Positions 17,766-29,148 of a stretch of DNA of 64,000 nt are shown one piece after another. Position numbers and translations under genes: made by a program. The notes under the pieces are model-generated. The model had not been told where the DNA came from. It ran no database searches and worked only from the letters and a program-made list of their open reading frames with translations. This DNA comes from Rhodocyclaceae bacterium (lineage in GTDB: Bacteria > Pseudomonadota > Gammaproteobacteria > Burkholderiales > Rhodocyclaceae). The stretch is from NCBI GenBank assembly GCA_023383815.1, contig JAHDYG010000001.1, positions 1 through 64,000 on the forward strand, in the 5' to 3' direction. Within the stretch, counting starts at the first letter, position 1; every line of letters begins with the position of its first letter.

Positions 17766-20700
17766 CAGGGCTTCTCCGTCGCCGGTTCCAGTCGTTGCAT
17801 GAGTTCTTCAACCTGCGCGAGCGCCGCGGCGAAATCATAGGCCGACACGCGGTCGTCCAGTTCGCGCGCTTCATCCGGCGCAAGCGCAGCGGCGAGTTTA
17901 CCCTGAACCGAAAGCAGATAGTCCGGCGCATCACCGTCATCGTTGGCGAGGAGACCCGCCAGATGACGCAGGACTTCCATGGCTTCGCCCGAAGTCGCGG
18001 GCTCGTGGGCGGGCTCTTCGACCTCGTCGGGCAGTCGGCGCACCGCAGTGACGAGGTCCGTCAGTTCCATCGCAAACCCGCGCAGCACCTCGGTCAGGTC
18101 ACCGCCCCCGCTCTTGAGCAGGGTTTCGAGACGTCCTGCGAAATCGGCAAGCACGGTCGCTCCGAGATTGGCGGCAACCCCCTTGACGGTATGGGCCAGC
18201 CGGGCCGCGGCGGCCCGGTCTGCGGCATCGATCAACTCGCGGATCCTGGCGGCGGCCTCGCCCTGCTGTTCAGCAAACTGCCGCAGCAGGACTCCATACA
18301 GGCGCGCGTTGCCGCCCACCCTCTTCAGCCCGGCCTCGACGTCGAGGCCGGGAATCTCCGGCAGGCTCGCAGTGGCGCCACCACCCGCTCGCGGCCGCAA
18401 CGCACGGGCTGAAGCACCAGCCCGCGGAGTCGGACACCACCGAAGCAGGCACTGGTACAGAACCTCCGGATCGATCGGCTTGGTGACGTGGTCGTTCATG
18501 CCGAGATCGAGGCAGCGCTGGCGCTCTTCCTTCATCGCGTGCGCAGTCATTGCGATGATCGGCAAGGAGGCGAGCGAAGGTTCCGCACGCAGACGCGCCG
18601 TCGCCTGGAATCCGTCCATCACCGGCATCTGCAGGTCCATCAGGATCGCGTCCCACGGTGGTGGCCCCCCGCAGCCCAGAACACGATCGATCGCCTCGCG
18701 TCCGTTGACCGCAAGTTCCACGGACGCACCGGCGCCTTCGAGCAGCTCGACGGCGATCTGCTGGTTGATCTCGTTGTCCTCGACCAGCAGGATGTGCCGC
18801 CCACCCAGATCGTGGCGAATCGCTGCAACGGCCTCCCCGCTCGCCTGTGTCATTCCTTCGCCCGCACCGAAAATGCCTGCCAGCGCATGCATGAGCGCGG
18901 ACTTGCTGACGGGTTTGGACAGGAACCCGTCGGCAACGCGATCGAGATCGTCGTCCAGCTGATCGCGGCCGAAGGCAGAGACGATGATCACGGCCGGGCG
19001 ATTGCGCAGCACCGTGCCCGACCGGATGATGCGCGCCGCCTCGATCCCGCTCATGCCCGGCATGCGCCAGTCCATGAGGACGAGATCGTAGGCGTCGCGG
19101 CAATCATTGGCCATCAGGGCATCCATCGCTTCCTCGCCGGAAGCGACCGCATCGACCGAGAAGGGCAGCGCCGAGAGCAGGTCGAGCAGGACCTCGCGCG
19201 CCGAAGCATTGTCATCGACGACCAGCACGCGCAGCCCATTGAGCCGCAGCGGGGGCAGCCCCGGCTTGCGCTCGGTCCCGATGCCGAACCAGGCATCGAA
19301 CGAGAACACTGAACCCTGGCCCGGTGCGCTCTCGACCCGGATCGAGCCGCCCATCAGTTCGACCAGGCGCTTGCAGATGGTCAGCCCGAGTCCGGTCCCG
19401 CCGTACTTGCGCGTCGTCGACCCATCGGCCTGCACGAAAGGCTGGAACAGCCTGCGCGACTGTTCCTCACTCATGCCGATGCCGCTGTCGCGCACCGCGA
19501 ACTGCAGCCGGACGCGCTCGCCTTCGCGTTCGACAAGCTCGCCCAGCAGGTGGATCTCGCCTGCCTCGGTGAACTTTGCCGCGTTGTTGAGAAGGTTGGT
19601 CAGCACCTGTCCCAGGCGCAGTGAGTCCCCCCGCAGGGTGTCGGGCACGGCGGCGCCCAGATTCACGATGTACTCGACCCCACGCTCGATGATGCGCGTG
19701 CCAACCAGCGTATTGACGTTGTCGAGCACGTCTTCGAGGCTGAAATCGGCGCACTCCAGATCGAGCTTGCCGGACTCGATCTTGGAGAAATCGAGCACGT
19801 CGTTGACGACCCCGAGCAGCGACGTGCCGGCGTTGTGGATCTTGCTCAGGTAATCGCGCTGGCGCGCGGTCAGGTCGGTCTTGAGCGCAAGATAGGCCAT
19901 GCCGATGATCGCATTCATCGGTGTGCGGATCTCGTGGCTCATGTTGGCGAGAAAGTCGCTCTTGGCCCGCGTCGCGTCCTCGGCAACCTTTCGCGCCTGT
20001 TCCAGCTCCGCGGTGCGGGTCTTCACGAGCTGGTCGAGCCGGTTGTGGATCCTTGCGTTCTCGATCGCGATCGCCATCTGCGACGACAGCAGCTCCAGGA
20101 TCCTCGTCCGCTCGGGCACGAAGGCATCGGTGAGCAGGTTGTTCTCCAGGTACAGGATCCCGGAGAGCTTGCCCCGATGGACCAGCGGCAGGGCCAGCAC
20201 CGACTTGGGCTTGCGCTTCAGGACGTCGTGATCCTGCGCGAACCGCGGATCGGACGAAGCATCGGCCAGTACGACCGCGCGCCCGGAACGCGCCACGTAG
20301 CGGACGATGGCCTCCGACAGCGGCAGGCACGCCCCCTGCTGCCCGACGGCCTCTTCGAGCGGCAGCGACGCAATCTCGCGGAACGCGTCACGCGCGGCGG
20401 ACGCCTGCGCTTCCACGCGCAGCACGCCGTCCTGATCGAGAATCAGGTAGCCGTGCTCGGCACCGGCGTGGCCGATCGCGAGCCTCATCATCTTGCGCTT
20501 GAGTTCGCCCAGATTCATCTCGCCGGCAAAGACGTGCGAAGCCTCGACGACGGTCCCGATGTCGAGCAGATAGCCCTCGGTGGTCATGGCCGTCGTGGTC
20601 GTCGCATGCGTCACGGTGTGGCGCTCGCGCGAAGCGCCCTGCTCGAGCAGGTCACGCCACTCGCGGCTCATCGCGTCGACCTTGCGGCGTGCGCCCCACA

Positions 20701-23700
20701 ACTGGTAGCACTGCAGCGCCCTGCGCAGATAGGGTGTTGCGAACTCGGGCTTGCCGCGACCGATCCAGAAACGGCCGCAAAGCTCGTTCGCCAGCGCCTC
20801 GTCGTGCAGGAAGTTCGCCGCTGCGGCAGCATCGCGCGCCCGGTCGTAGGTCTCCATCGCCTCGACCACGCGCCCGGCCCGGCGCGCCCGCTCGGCCTCG
20901 ACGAGCAGGAACTTGTGACGGAAGTTCTCCGGGCACAAGCCCGCCCAGCGCTCGAGCCGGCCCTGGTTGGCGTCCACCCTCGACTCCCATCCGTTCGTCG
21001 CGGGTTCGTCACTCGCGAGCAAGGCCAGGGATTCAAAGAAATCCAGATCGGCTTCGGTGACGTATCCCCGGATGAAGGCAGCGAGCTTGCGCGCCTCGGC
21101 CAGACTCGCAAGCGCGGCCTCCGTAGAGCCATGAACGAAGAGGGCCTGGGCACGGATCGTGTAGTAGAACGCCAGTGCGGAGTTGCTGCGGTTGGCCTCG
21201 CAGGTGCTCAGGAACTGCGCCTCCGTGCCGTCACCGGGATCGAACCGGTCGGCACCGGCAGTGCTGCCGATCAGGTTCGAGAGCACGATCTGCGCCCCCT
21301 GGATCGTGTCGGCCGCCATGTGGTTGCTCACCTTGCGCGCGTAGGGCAAGGATTCGAGCACCGTGTCGAGTTGCTGCAGGAGATCGTCACCACGATGAAA
21401 ACGGCTGATGGTCCGCCCCCAGGCGAGCAGATAGCTCACGAACTGGTGCTCGCCCGCTTCCACACCGGCCAGCAGCCCTTCGTCCTCATAGCGCTCGGAT
21501 TCCCTGAGCGGACGTACCCAGTGACTCAGGAAGGCGACCATGATCAGGCAGGCCCGGCACTTCAGGCCGTGGTCGTGGTACTTGTCTGCAAGCTGGACTG
21601 CGAGCTTCCCGAACTCGTAGCCATCCTGGTAGGCCCCGAATCCCCCTGAAAGCGTGTTGCCGAAACTTGCATAGCCCTTCGAGGACTCGGGCACGTGCCC
21701 GTGCTCGATCGAAAGGTTGGTCATCTTCGCCAGATACCAGCCATACAGGTCGTGCATGCCGCCGAAATAGGCCGCGGTGTGGACGGTCATCAGCACCTTC
21801 ATCGCGATCCGGTAGGTCGGATCGCTCATCTCGGGCAGATCGATCAGCGATGCGATGGAGCGCGTGCGCAGCACGGCCCGGATCGGCTCGATCTCGCGCT
21901 CCAGGGCCTCGCGTGCGTCGGCTCCGGGCACCGCGATGCCGAGCAGCTCAAGTGCCTCGGCCGCGGCAGCAACCGCTTCCTCGTTGCGACCCAGCATCGT
22001 GAACTCCGTGATCCGCAGCGCCTGGATCTCGGCCCGGTCGAGCGCCGACCGGGCGTGCACCCACACCTGCTGGATGTCCCGCATCGACGCTTCGTAGTCG
22101 CTGCACAGGTAATGCAGCTCGGCGCGCGCCTTGTACAGCGCGAGCGCCGTTTCGTACTGCGCGCCCCACGCGTCGTCAGGCAGGCAGGCCAGCCCGGCGT
22201 CGAGATAGCCGATCGCAGCCTGCCAGGCGTTTGCAAGCTTCGCCCGCTGTCCGGCCAGCAGATTGAACCGCGCCAGTTCGGTGCGCTCGGGCCCGGGCGG
22301 CAGCAGCCCGCTGCCCGCGTTCAGGTGATCGACAAGCTCGAAGATACGCTCCGCCCGCTCCGGCTCGGAGAGCTTGTCGAGCAACAGGCGGCCGATGCGA
22401 AGGTGCACCGCGCGCCGGTCGACTTCGTCGATCAGCGACCATGCCGCCTGCTGCACGCGGTCGTGCACAAAGGCCACCATCCGTCCCTCGGCGCCGGAGC
22501 TGCGCTCCTCGATCAATTCCTCGCGCAGGGCCGGCTCCAGATCGGCGCGCACCGCCTCCTCGCTGCGCTCGGAGACGATCGCCAGGGTCTTCAGGCCGAA
22601 GTGGTTGCCGATGCAGCCTGCCAGGCGCAGAACCTCGCGCGTCGCGGCGGGCAGCGCCCGCAGCTTGCCCAGCATCAGCTCGACCACGTTGTCGGTCAGA
22701 TCCTGGCCGATGATCCGGTCGATCTCCCACTGCCAGCGGAAACGACGCCCGCCCTTGCCTTCTGCTTCGGTGCGCAGCTCGATCAGCTTTTCCTTGTACA
22801 GGGCACGCAGGAACTGGCTGACGAAGAACGGATTGCCGAGCGTCTTGCGGTGCACCAGTTCAGCCAGCGGCACGACCTCCTCGGCCTCGCAGTGCAGCGA
22901 ATCCGCGATCAGCTGCCCGACGTGTCCGACGGTCAGCGGGGCGAGCTGCACATCCTCGAACTGGGCCCCCTGCCCCCTCATGGTCTCGAGCATGACCATC
23001 AGCGGATGGGTTGCGTCGACCTCGTTGTCGCGGTACGCACCGATCAACAGCAGATGCTTGAGCTCGGGGTTCGTGATCATCGCTTCCATCAGGCGCAGGG
23101 AAGCCAGATCGGCCCACTGGAGATCATCGAGAAACACGACCAGTGGACTGTCGGGACGGCAGAACACCTCGGTGAAGCGCTGAAACACCTGGTTGAAGCG
23201 GTTCTGCGACTCGCGCGGCGGCAGCTCGGCGATCGGCGGCTGCGCTCCGATCACGAGCTCGATCTCGGGAAGTACACGGCTGATCACCTGACCATTCGCG
23301 CCGACCGCGGCAAGAATCCGCTCGCGGTACGCCGCGAGGGTCTTCGCATCGGCCGACAGCAGTTGCTGCACCAGTTCCCGAAACGCCGAGACGACCGCGC
23401 TGTAGGGAATGTTGCGCTGGAACTGGTCGAACTTGCCGGCAATGAAGTGTCCCCCGACGGCCGCCATCGGCTTGTGCAGTTCGTGCACGAGCGAGGTCTT
23501 GCCAATCCCGGAATAGCCCGAGATCAGCACCATCCGTGCCCGACCCCGGCGCACCGCCTCGAAGGCGGCCATCAGGCGTGCGATCATCTGCTCACGCCCG
23601 TACAGGTGCTGCGCAAGCTGGAAGCGGTGCGGGACATCGTGACGGCCCAGTTCGAACGGTTCGATCCGGCCATCACGGCCCAGACTTGCAAGGCACTCTT

Positions 23701-24508
23701 CCAGATCCGCCTGGACGCCCCATGCGCTCTGGTAGCGGTCCTCCGCGTTCTTTTCCAGGAGCCTGCAGACGATCCGCGACACGGTCCCGGGAATCCCCGG
23801 ATCGAGTTCCGAGGGCGGCACGGGCGAGCGTGCAATGTGGCAATGGACCAGCGCCTTGGGATCGGACTCCTCGAACGGCGGCCGGCCGGTCAGCAGCTCG
23901 TAGAGGGTCGCGCCGAGCGAGTAGAGATCGGCCCGGTAGTCGAGCGAGCGGTTCATCCGGCCGGTCTGCTCGGGTGCGATGTAGGGCAGCGTGCCTTCGA
24001 GGTACTCCGGACTCTTGAGCACGGGATTGACGCGCGGCAGGACGGTGGAGATGCCGAAGTCGATGATCTTCAACGCCCCGTTCGACAGGTTGTAGACAAC
24101 GTTCGAGGGGTTCACGTCCTTGTGGATGATGTCGGCCAGATGGATCTGGCCGAGTGCCTCGCAAATCGCCGCGCCAATGCGCAGGAACTCGATCAGTGCA
24201 AAGCGCCGGTGCCCGCCGAGCTGCTTCAGCGAATCCCCTCCGAAGTCCTCCAGCGCAAGCAGATAGCTGCCGCGATGCCGGCGAAACTCCAGCGCCCGGA
24301 CCACCCGGTCCAGATCCAGCCGTTCGAGAATTCCGAACTCGTGGCGATAGCGCTCGACTTCGCCCGGCGTCAGGGACTCGTCCTTGAGCACCTTGAGCAC
24401 GACCGGCAGGCCGTCCGCACTTCGGCGCGCCCGCAGCACGAGACTGTTCTCGCTCTCATAGACGGTTTCAAGGATCTCGTAGTCCTGCAGGTCGGTGATG
24501 TGCTGCAT
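17765..24508 (-). CDS. Giant hybrid kinase: Ser/Thr kinase-like, AAA-type ATPase, GAF, histidine kinase, two receivers, HPt
   Basis: The protein has about 2247 residues. The order is a Ser/Thr kinase-like domain (8-270, HKDVNPSN at 129-136, DFG at 150-152, APE near 180) and a predicted ATPase with P-loop GYSGIGKTS at 331-339. A long helical TPR-like region (about 650-1330) and a GAF domain (about 1370-1500) follow. Then come HisKA (SHEIRTP near 1525), HATPase (GGTGLGL near 1704), two receivers (LVLMDW near 1808, ILMDLQMP near 1958) and an HPt domain (HTVKG near 2106). In HKD the usual Arg of HRD is Lys. There is no membrane segment, so it senses inside the cell. I start it at the ATG at 24508, beyond the NHL gene; the frame is open further upstream but that part resembles no domain. 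The two receiver-GGDEF genes follow directly. Confidence 0.9.
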   Translation of the reverse strand: MQHITDLQDYEILETVYESENSLVLRARRSADGLPVVLKVLKDESLTPGEVERYRHEFGILERLDLDRVVRALEFRRHRGSYLLALEDFGGDSLKQLGGHRRFALIEFLRIGAAICEALGQIHLADIIHKDVNPSNVVYNLSNGALKIIDFGISTVLPRVNPVLKSPEYLEGTLPYIAPEQTGRMNRSLDYRADLYSLGATLYELLTGRPPFEESDPKALVHCHIARSPVPPSELDPGIPGTVSRIVCRLLEKNAEDRYQSAWGVQADLEECLASLGRDGRIEPFELGRHDVPHRFQLAQHLYGREQMIARLMAAFEAVRRGRARMVLISGYSGIGKTSLVHELHKPMAAVGGHFIAGKFDQFQRNIPYSAVVSAFRELVQQLLSADAKTLAAYRERILAAVGANGQVISRVLPEIELVIGAQPPIAELPPRESQNRFNQVFQRFTEVFCRPDSPLVVFLDDLQWADLASLRLMEAMITNPELKHLLLIGAYRDNEVDATHPLMVMLETMRGQGAQFEDVQLAPLTVGHVGQLIADSLHCEAEEVVPLAELVHRKTLGNPFFVSQFLRALYKEKLIELRTEAEGKGGRRFRWQWEIDRIIGQDLTDNVVELMLGKLRALPAATREVLRLAGCIGNHFGLKTLAIVSERSEEAVRADLEPALREELIEERSSGAEGRMVAFVHDRVQQAAWSLIDEVDRRAVHLRIGRLLLDKLSEPERAERIFELVDHLNAGSGLLPPGPERTELARFNLLAGQRAKLANAWQAAIGYLDAGLACLPDDAWGAQYETALALYKARAELHYLCSDYEASMRDIQQVWVHARSALDRAEIQALRITEFTMLGRNEEAVAAAAEALELLGIAVPGADAREALEREIEPIRAVLRTRSIASLIDLPEMSDPTYRIAMKVLMTVHTAAYFGGMHDLYGWYLAKMTNLSIEHGHVPESSKGYASFGNTLSGGFGAYQDGYEFGKLAVQLADKYHDHGLKCRACLIMVAFLSHWVRPLRESERYEDEGLLAGVEAGEHQFVSYLLAWGRTISRFHRGDDLLQQLDTVLESLPYARKVSNHMAADTIQGAQIVLSNLIGSTAGADRFDPGDGTEAQFLSTCEANRSNSALAFYYTIRAQALFVHGSTEAALASLAEARKLAAFIRGYVTEADLDFFESLALLASDEPATNGWESRVDANQGRLERWAGLCPENFRHKFLLVEAERARRAGRVVEAMETYDRARDAAAAANFLHDEALANELCGRFWIGRGKPEFATPYLRRALQCYQLWGARRKVDAMSREWRDLLEQGASRERHTVTHATTTTAMTTEGYLLDIGTVVEASHVFAGEMNLGELKRKMMRLAIGHAGAEHGYLILDQDGVLRVEAQASAARDAFREIASLPLEEAVGQQGACLPLSEAIVRYVARSGRAVVLADASSDPRFAQDHDVLKRKPKSVLALPLVHRGKLSGILYLENNLLTDAFVPERTRILELLSSQMAIAIENARIHNRLDQLVKTRTAELEQARKVAEDATRAKSDFLANMSHEIRTPMNAIIGMAYLALKTDLTARQRDYLSKIHNAGTSLLGVVNDVLDFSKIESGKLDLECADFSLEDVLDNVNTLVGTRIIERGVEYIVNLGAAVPDTLRGDSLRLGQVLTNLLNNAAKFTEAGEIHLLGELVEREGERVRLQFAVRDSGIGMSEEQSRRLFQPFVQADGSTTRKYGGTGLGLTICKRLVELMGGSIRVESAPGQGSVFSFDAWFGIGTERKPGLPPLRLNGLRVLVVDDNASAREVLLDLLSALPFSVDAVASGEEAMDALMANDCRDAYDLVLMDWRMPGMSGIEAARIIRSGTVLRNRPAVIIVSAFGRDQLDDDLDRVADGFLSKPVSKSALMHALAGIFGAGEGMTQASGEAVAAIRHDLGGRHILLVEDNEINQQIAVELLEGAGASVELAVNGREAIDRVLGCGGPPPWDAILMDLQMPVMDGFQATARLRAEPSLASLPIIAMTAHAMKEERQRCLDLGMNDHVTKPIDPEVLYQCLLRWCPTPRAGASARALRPRAGGGATASLPEIPGLDVEAGLKRVGGNARLYGVLLRQFAEQQGEAAARIRELIDAADRAAAARLAHTVKGVAANLGATVLADFAGRLETLLKSGGGDLTEVLRGFAMELTDLVTAVRRLPDEVEEPAHEPATSGEAMEVLRHLAGLLANDDGDAPDYLLSVQGKLAAALAPDEARELDDRVSAYDFAAALAQVEELMQRLEPATEKP

Positions 24509-24578
24509 GGCGCGCGGCAACTCCGTCGAAGCGATGGCTGGGATGCGCACCGGCCGTGTTTCCGGTGCGGCGGCTTGG

Positions 24579-26927
24579 TCAGTATTCGAAGATCTGGACG
24601 ACGTTGTAGGTTGAGTCGGGTACGTAGATGCGCCGATCCTGCGCGTGCAGCAGATACGGCATCCAGATCCCACCCGTTGCCGGCGGGTTCTTGAAGAACT
24701 GCCTACCGGTGACGAATTCGAGCCGCTCCGGGTGGATCCGGAAGATCTTCAGCGCGCGGTTGACCAGATCGTTCACCACCAGGTGCGCGCCATCCACACT
24801 GACACTCGTCGGCAGCATCAGGTGTTCTTCGTCAGAGTCCTCGTCATCCCAGTAGCCCTCGCGCCCGAAACTCCACAGGCTCTTGCCGTCACGGTCGAAG
24901 ACGCAGATCCGGTGGCTGGCCTGGTCGGTGACGAAGAGCCGGCCGTCGGCATCGATCGCAACGTCGGTGGGCAGGAAACCACCTTCATGCCCCGCCGGTT
25001 CGGACCGCCCTTCGGGCGCCCAGCCGAAAGTGCGCATGAACACGACCTGGCCGGTCTGCAGGATGCGCCACATCGAGATCCGGTCGTTCAACGAATCGGC
25101 GATGTAGATCCGCCCCTCATCGCTCACGGCCAGCCCCTGCGGCCCCGACAGGCAGGCTGCACCGGTCCCCTTGAGGCCGAACGGCAAGCCATAGTTCACG
25201 AGCTTTCCGCCCGGGCTGAACTGATACATGCTGACCGTCCCGAGGTTGAAGTTCGTCACGAACATCAACGGTGTGCCCGGGCACAGCTGGCCCAGCAGGG
25301 CCTGTTGCGGGTAGTACAGGGCCATCGCCAGATCGCCCGGCAGGTAGTAGCCATCGAGCAATCGAGGGGCATCGTGAAACCTGCCGTGCCGTTCCGACCA
25401 CGCCTTGATGACCCAGTTGCCGGCATCGACATTGAATACCAGCCCGTGCTCGACGGCCTTCTCCTGCGCCGCGCCGACAGCCGGCCCGAGCGTGCGCTCG
25501 TACCAGAAGCGGTACTGCGCGGTCACCCCCTGACTCACGCCCATGTACCACTGCTGGCCCGGATTCAGGCGCAGCCATGCGGGAAGATCCTCATCGTCAC
25601 CCGGCCGCGGCCCGCCGGGCGACGATGCGGCCGCCCCGTCCTTGACGGCCGGACGGCGGATCGTCACCGCCGAGGTCACGCAGTTGAACTGCGTCCCGGC
25701 ACGCCGTTCATCGACGGGCACATTGCGCCGGCTGCCGATCGCATCCACGAGCAGGGCCTCGGTGAGCGGTCCTGCGAAGTCCGGAATGCGGATCTTGAGG
25801 ATGCGCGAGGTGAAGGGCTCGCTGACGAGGAAGACATCCTCGGCCTCGCCCTGGCAGATCACGTACGGGCTCAGCAGCGCCTCATCCTCCATGCCGTAGT
25901 AGACGAGGTCGGAGAGCGCGTGGCGTGGCTCATGGCCGTGGTTCCACAAGGGATCGAGGCCCGCGATGGTCGTGACCGGCGTGCCGTCGGTCCGATACAC
26001 CGAGATCGTGTTCAGCACGTGGTCGGCGACGAATACGCGCTCTCCGATCACGTTCACGCTGCGCATGATGTTGAGCATGCCGATGCCGTTCGGCTTGCCG
26101 AAGCCGTGGGCAAAGACTTCGCCAACCGCTTCGGCATCGGGACTGGGCGAAGCCGGACCCGCGGCATCCGGCTCGAGTCCGGGCGTCTTCAGGATCTCGT
26201 ACGAACCGGTGTTCGCGAGGTAGAGGCAGCCATCACTGTCGGCACTGATTCCCTGCGGCCAGTAGAGCGGATGGGACGCCATCCGTTGCTTCCCGGTGCG
26301 GGTCACGACGGCGCGAAAATCGCCAAGATAGCGTCCGTGCTCGTCGAACTTCACGCAGCGGTTGGGCTGCGGACGCCCGAAGCGCGAAAGGCGGTGCTTC
26401 GGGCGCGCAGACTTCTCCCGCGTGCCCTTCGCATGAAAGAACTCGTCGCACACATACAACGCGCAGGATCCGTCCGGTTCGCGCACGATCGTGATCCCGT
26501 TCGGGTCCTGAAGCGGCTCGAACTCCACCCCATTGATGCCGTCGCCCGCGCACCCGAACGCGAAGGCGAACTCGAAGCGATCGCGCGAGTAGTCGATCGC
26601 GACGACGCGCGAATTGCCGATGTCCGTGACGTACATCCGGTCGCGCTGCGGGTGTTCGCACACATGGAACGGCATCAGGAATGGCTCGACGCCCTCGCCC
26701 GGCGCGCGCAGGATCGCGACGATGTTCTCGAAGGCCTGATCGACGATCACGACCCGGTTGTTACCGGTGTCGCAGATCCAGACGTTGCCGTTGCGATCCA
26801 TGCACAGGCCGATCGGCGAGTTGAACGTGAAATCGCCCGGCAAGGGCCCGCGAAAACCCTCGTCTCCGGACACGATCTGCCCGAACGCTGCGACGTGGCG
26901 CAGCCGCGCCCGCTCCGCCTTACCCAT
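24579..26927 (-). CDS. Large NHL-repeat beta-propeller protein
   Basis: The 782-residue protein consists of NHL/SMP-30-like propeller repeats, for example [24 protein letters not shown] near the N-terminus, then [23 protein letters not shown] and [23 protein letters not shown] count at least six such blades, probably two propellers separated by a linker near residues 425-470. No signal peptide or membrane segment is seen, so it is probably cytoplasmic, unlike most bacterial NHL proteins. The start has GGGAGGGATC just before it. It lies 70 bases upstream of the giant kinase gene on the same strand, which suggests a sensory or scaffold partner. The ligand is unknown. Confidence 0.75.
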   Translation of the reverse strand: MGKAERARLRHVAAFGQIVSGDEGFRGPLPGDFTFNSPIGLCMDRNGNVWICDTGNNRVVIVDQAFENIVAILRAPGEGVEPFLMPFHVCEHPQRDRMYVTDIGNSRVVAIDYSRDRFEFAFAFGCAGDGINGVEFEPLQDPNGITIVREPDGSCALYVCDEFFHAKGTREKSARPKHRLSRFGRPQPNRCVKFDEHGRYLGDFRAVVTRTGKQRMASHPLYWPQGISADSDGCLYLANTGSYEILKTPGLEPDAAGPASPSPDAEAVGEVFAHGFGKPNGIGMLNIMRSVNVIGERVFVADHVLNTISVYRTDGTPVTTIAGLDPLWNHGHEPRHALSDLVYYGMEDEALLSPYVICQGEAEDVFLVSEPFTSRILKIRIPDFAGPLTEALLVDAIGSRRNVPVDERRAGTQFNCVTSAVTIRRPAVKDGAAASSPGGPRPGDDEDLPAWLRLNPGQQWYMGVSQGVTAQYRFWYERTLGPAVGAAQEKAVEHGLVFNVDAGNWVIKAWSERHGRFHDAPRLLDGYYLPGDLAMALYYPQQALLGQLCPGTPLMFVTNFNLGTVSMYQFSPGGKLVNYGLPFGLKGTGAACLSGPQGLAVSDEGRIYIADSLNDRISMWRILQTGQVVFMRTFGWAPEGRSEPAGHEGGFLPTDVAIDADGRLFVTDQASHRICVFDRDGKSLWSFGREGYWDDEDSDEEHLMLPTSVSVDGAHLVVNDLVNRALKIFRIHPERLEFVTGRQFFKNPPATGGIWMPYLLHAQDRRIYVPDSTYNVVQIFEY

Positions 26928-26993
26928 GATCCCTCCCGTCATGGCATTCCGAATCCCGCCCGAACGTGAATGATACCGCCATGGCGCGCCTTG

Positions 26994-27221
26994 TCAGGTG
27001 TCCGCAGCGGGCGCCACCAGCAGGATCGAACAGCCCTCGAAGGACACCCGCTGCCCCACGCGCAACTTCGCCCTCCGACGCGATTCGACCTTGCCGTCGA
27101 CCCGCACCCGGCCACCATCGACCGCGGCGTGTGCCTCGCCTCCGGTGCCGGCGAGGCCCGCAGCCTTGAGCAACTGATCAAGGCAGATGTACTCGCCCCG
27201 GATCTCGAACGTCGTCTTCAT
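26994..27221 (-). CDS. Small S4-domain RNA-binding protein (YbcJ family)
   Basis: The 75-residue protein is almost entirely one S4 domain: YICLDQLLKAAGLAGTGGEA, then GRVRVDGKVESRRRAKLRVGQRV. It resembles E. coli YbcJ and is predicted to bind structured RNA. The ATG is preceded by GGGGAGAGAGG. It lies 66 bases upstream of the NHL gene on the same strand and could be the first gene of that transcription unit, although a functional link is not evident. Confidence 0.85.
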   Translation of the reverse strand: MKTTFEIRGEYICLDQLLKAAGLAGTGGEAHAAVDGGRVRVDGKVESRRRAKLRVGQRVSFEGCSILLVAPAADT

Positions 27222-27259
27222 CCTCTCTCCCCTGGCGCGCCATGCGCGACGCGCCGTCC

Positions 27260-27288
27260 GTGATTCGCGCCGGTTCTGCGCTTACAAT
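27260..27288 (+). promoter_or_regulatory. Possible promoter of the Ap4A phosphorylase gene
   Basis: TACAAT (27283-27288) lies 17 bases after GTGATT (27260-27265). Only the -10 is convincing. A start near 27295 would give a leader of about 20 bases. Confidence 0.3.
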
Positions 27289-27316
27289 CGGTCCGGAGCC
27301 TACCGCAAATCCCCTC

Positions 27317-28198
27317 ATGGACGCATCCGGACCCGCCTCTTTCGACCCCGCCCTGATCGACCCGGCCATTGCCCGTGCAGAACGATGCGGCGCCCTGCAG
27401 GCAATCCACACCGAAAGCGAGCGGATCGAGGACGGCGGTCTTTCCTTTCTCGTACGCTGGGTGTCGACGCTCGCAAGCAAGGACCAGGCGCGCGTGAGCG
27501 CAGCCGGTCGCCGCGGGCCGGACTACAACCCCTTCCTTCCACCCGAACCCGAGCTTACGCTGGGCGCGCTCGGCGCACGCCATCTGGTCGTCCTCAACAA
27601 GTACCCTGTCATCGAGCGGCATCTTCTGCTCGTCACCCGCAGGTTCGAGGATCAGAGCGCACCGTTGACGGCGGCCGACTTCGATGCGCTGCGCGCGCTG
27701 ATGGCGCAACTCGGGGGCCTGGGCTTCTACAATGGCGGCGAGGAGGCCGGCGCGAGCCAGCGTCACAAGCATCTGCAGTGGATTCCCGCGCAACCGGGCA
27801 ACGCGTGCCTCACACCTTTCGTGGCCCGACTGCCGGCAATCCCCGCCTTCGAGACGGCCTGCGATCCGGCGCTGCAGTGGGCACACCGTTTCGTGCGGCT
27901 GCCGCCATCCGGGTTCGGCGAGTGCTCCGGCGAGCCCCTGATGCGGGCGTTCGAAGCCGCATGTTCGGCGCTCGACCTGCGCCCCGATACCGATCCCATG
28001 CCACCCTACAACCTGCTCATCGAGCACGACTGGCTGCTCCTCGTGCCGCGCAGCAGGGAGCGCCACGCGGACATCTCGGTCAACGCGCTGGGTTTTGCCG
28101 GCTCGCTCTTCGTGCGGCGGGCCGAACAGATCGACGCGATCCGCAGGTTCGGCCCCCTGCGCCTGCTTGCGGGCGTCGCCTGCCCGCGACGGCCCTGA
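27317..28198 (+). CDS. ATP adenylyltransferase / diadenosine tetraphosphate phosphorylase
   Basis: The 293-residue protein belongs to the Ap4A phosphorylase branch of the HIT superfamily. These enzymes split Ap4A with phosphate into ATP and ADP and limit the alarmone. The catalytic histidine motif HxHxQ is seen as RHKHLQWIP, near residue 152. NKYPVIERHLLLVTRRFE is the typical preceding strand-turn. The ATG at 27317 gives a normal N-terminus; the frame extends 25 codons further upstream without recognisable sequence. It is divergent from the S4 gene. Confidence 0.88.
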   Translation: MDASGPASFDPALIDPAIARAERCGALQAIHTESERIEDGGLSFLVRWVSTLASKDQARVSAAGRRGPDYNPFLPPEPELTLGALGARHLVVLNKYPVIERHLLLVTRRFEDQSAPLTAADFDALRALMAQLGGLGFYNGGEEAGASQRHKHLQWIPAQPGNACLTPFVARLPAIPAFETACDPALQWAHRFVRLPPSGFGECSGEPLMRAFEAACSALDLRPDTDPMPPYNLLIEHDWLLLVPRSRERHADISVNALGFAGSLFVRRAEQIDAIRRFGPLRLLAGVACPRRP

Positions 28199-28217
28199 AC
28201 GCCACGCCAGCGGCCGA

Positions 28218-28577
28218 TCAGGCCGCTTCCGGCAGCGAAGGCCAGCCGAGCGGCGGCAAGCCGATCGTCGCGCGCAGCTCGTCGCACTTCGGATTCGGGC
28301 TGCCGTCTTCGAGATAGACGGGAAACTCGCGACAGGGCGTCGGCCGGCGCTCGTAGATCGTGCAGCACACCGCGACGCCGGGTTCGCCTGCGAGCGCGAT
28401 GCAGCGGCGAGGTACGGAGTTGCTGCCCTTCATGCACGCCAGGTGATGGTTGAGCTTTTCGGTCAGCCCGGCCGGAACGAATCCCCCCGGTGCATCGTCG
28501 GCTTCAGCCCAGTAGAAGGAAATACGGAAATGCGTGCAGCAGATGCCGCAATCGAGACAGGGGTTGGATTCGCTCAT
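28218..28577 (-). CDS. YkgJ-family cysteine cluster protein (first copy)
   Basis: The 119-residue protein has the zinc or iron-binding cysteine pattern of the YkgJ/UPF0153 family: CLDCGICC near the N-terminus, then a single Cys in RCIAL, and [15 protein letters not shown]. The reaction is unknown in the family. It starts at MSESNP; an ATG three codons earlier is possible. A second family member lies 240 bases upstream on the same strand. Confidence 0.85.
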   Translation of the reverse strand: MSESNPCLDCGICCTHFRISFYWAEADDAPGGFVPAGLTEKLNHHLACMKGSNSVPRRCIALAGEPGVAVCCTIYERRPTPCREFPVYLEDGSPNPKCDELRATIGLPPLGWPSLPEAA

Positions 28578-28724
28578 GGTCAGCACACGCTGAAACGCGC
28601 CGGAAAAAAGCTCCGCCGGGGTGGCGAAGCCACCGGATCGACGCTGCTGCGCCTGCGGCTCGGGCTACCCGATCCGGGTGCCCCGACGGAATTTTCAGTG
28701 CGGCCGCTCGATCACGGCGCGCGG

Positions 28725-28752
28725 ATTCTAACGCTTCCGATGGCGAACGCAA
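28725..28752 (-). promoter_or_regulatory. Possible promoter of the first YkgJ-family gene
   Basis: On the minus strand TTGCGT (28752-28747) is followed after 16 bases by TAGAAT (28730-28725). The leader to 28577 would be about 140 bases. Spacing is acceptable but there is no other support. Confidence 0.3.
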
Positions 28753-28818
28753 GAGCGCCGCTCAAACCTCTGCGGAAGCGCCAGCCGGAAAGCGTCCATT
28801 CGTGAAGCGGGGGTCGGT

Positions 28819-29148
28819 TCAGAGCGCCAGCAGTCCGTGCCGGCGACGGGCCCTCGCACAGGCGTCGTCACCGATCCCGAGTGGCGCATACGGCGCGAAC
28901 TCACGACACGGCGAGGGGCGCCGGTCGTAGATCGTGCAGCGCACTTCCATGCCGATCTCGCCTTCCAGCGCACAACAGCGGGTGCGCGCTTCGTCGGTTC
29001 CCCGCATCCGCATGGTCGTCCCGGTCACCGGCACCGCAAACGCGTCGGGAACGCCGCGCGGCGTCGCGCTCGCCAGCTCGGAGCGGTCGAAGTCGACCCG
29101 GAAGGCCGCGCAGCAGGCACCGCATCGGGTGCACGGATCGAGCTTCAT
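28819..29148 (-). CDS. YkgJ-family cysteine cluster protein (second copy)
   Basis: The 109-residue protein shows CTRCGACC near its start, RCCALEG and CTIYDRRPSPCREF, so the cysteine pattern is complete. It starts at MKLDPC, where its ATG overlaps the stop codon of the SEC-C gene as ATGA. It is thus translationally coupled to a protein whose own tail is a zinc-binding SEC-C motif. It shares the C-terminal motif with the copy at 28218 but little of the middle part. Function is unknown. Confidence 0.85.
   Translation of the reverse strand: MKLDPCTRCGACCAAFRVDFDRSELASATPRGVPDAFAVPVTGTTMRMRGTDEARTRCCALEGEIGMEVRCTIYDRRPSPCREFAPYAPLGIGDDACARARRRHGLLAL

Noticed and set aside
24509-24673. N-terminal extension of the giant kinase by 55 codons
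   Set aside because: It overlaps the end of the NHL gene, has no domain character, and the kinase domain begins right after the ATG at 24508.
21695-24694. A 999-codon plus-strand frame opposite the giant kinase
   Set aside because: It mirrors the kinase and ATPase coding sequence and has no hydrophobic core, motif or ribosome site.
24645-26969. A 774-codon plus-strand frame opposite the NHL gene
   Set aside because: The minus strand shows clear NHL blades and a ribosome site; the plus frame shows neither.
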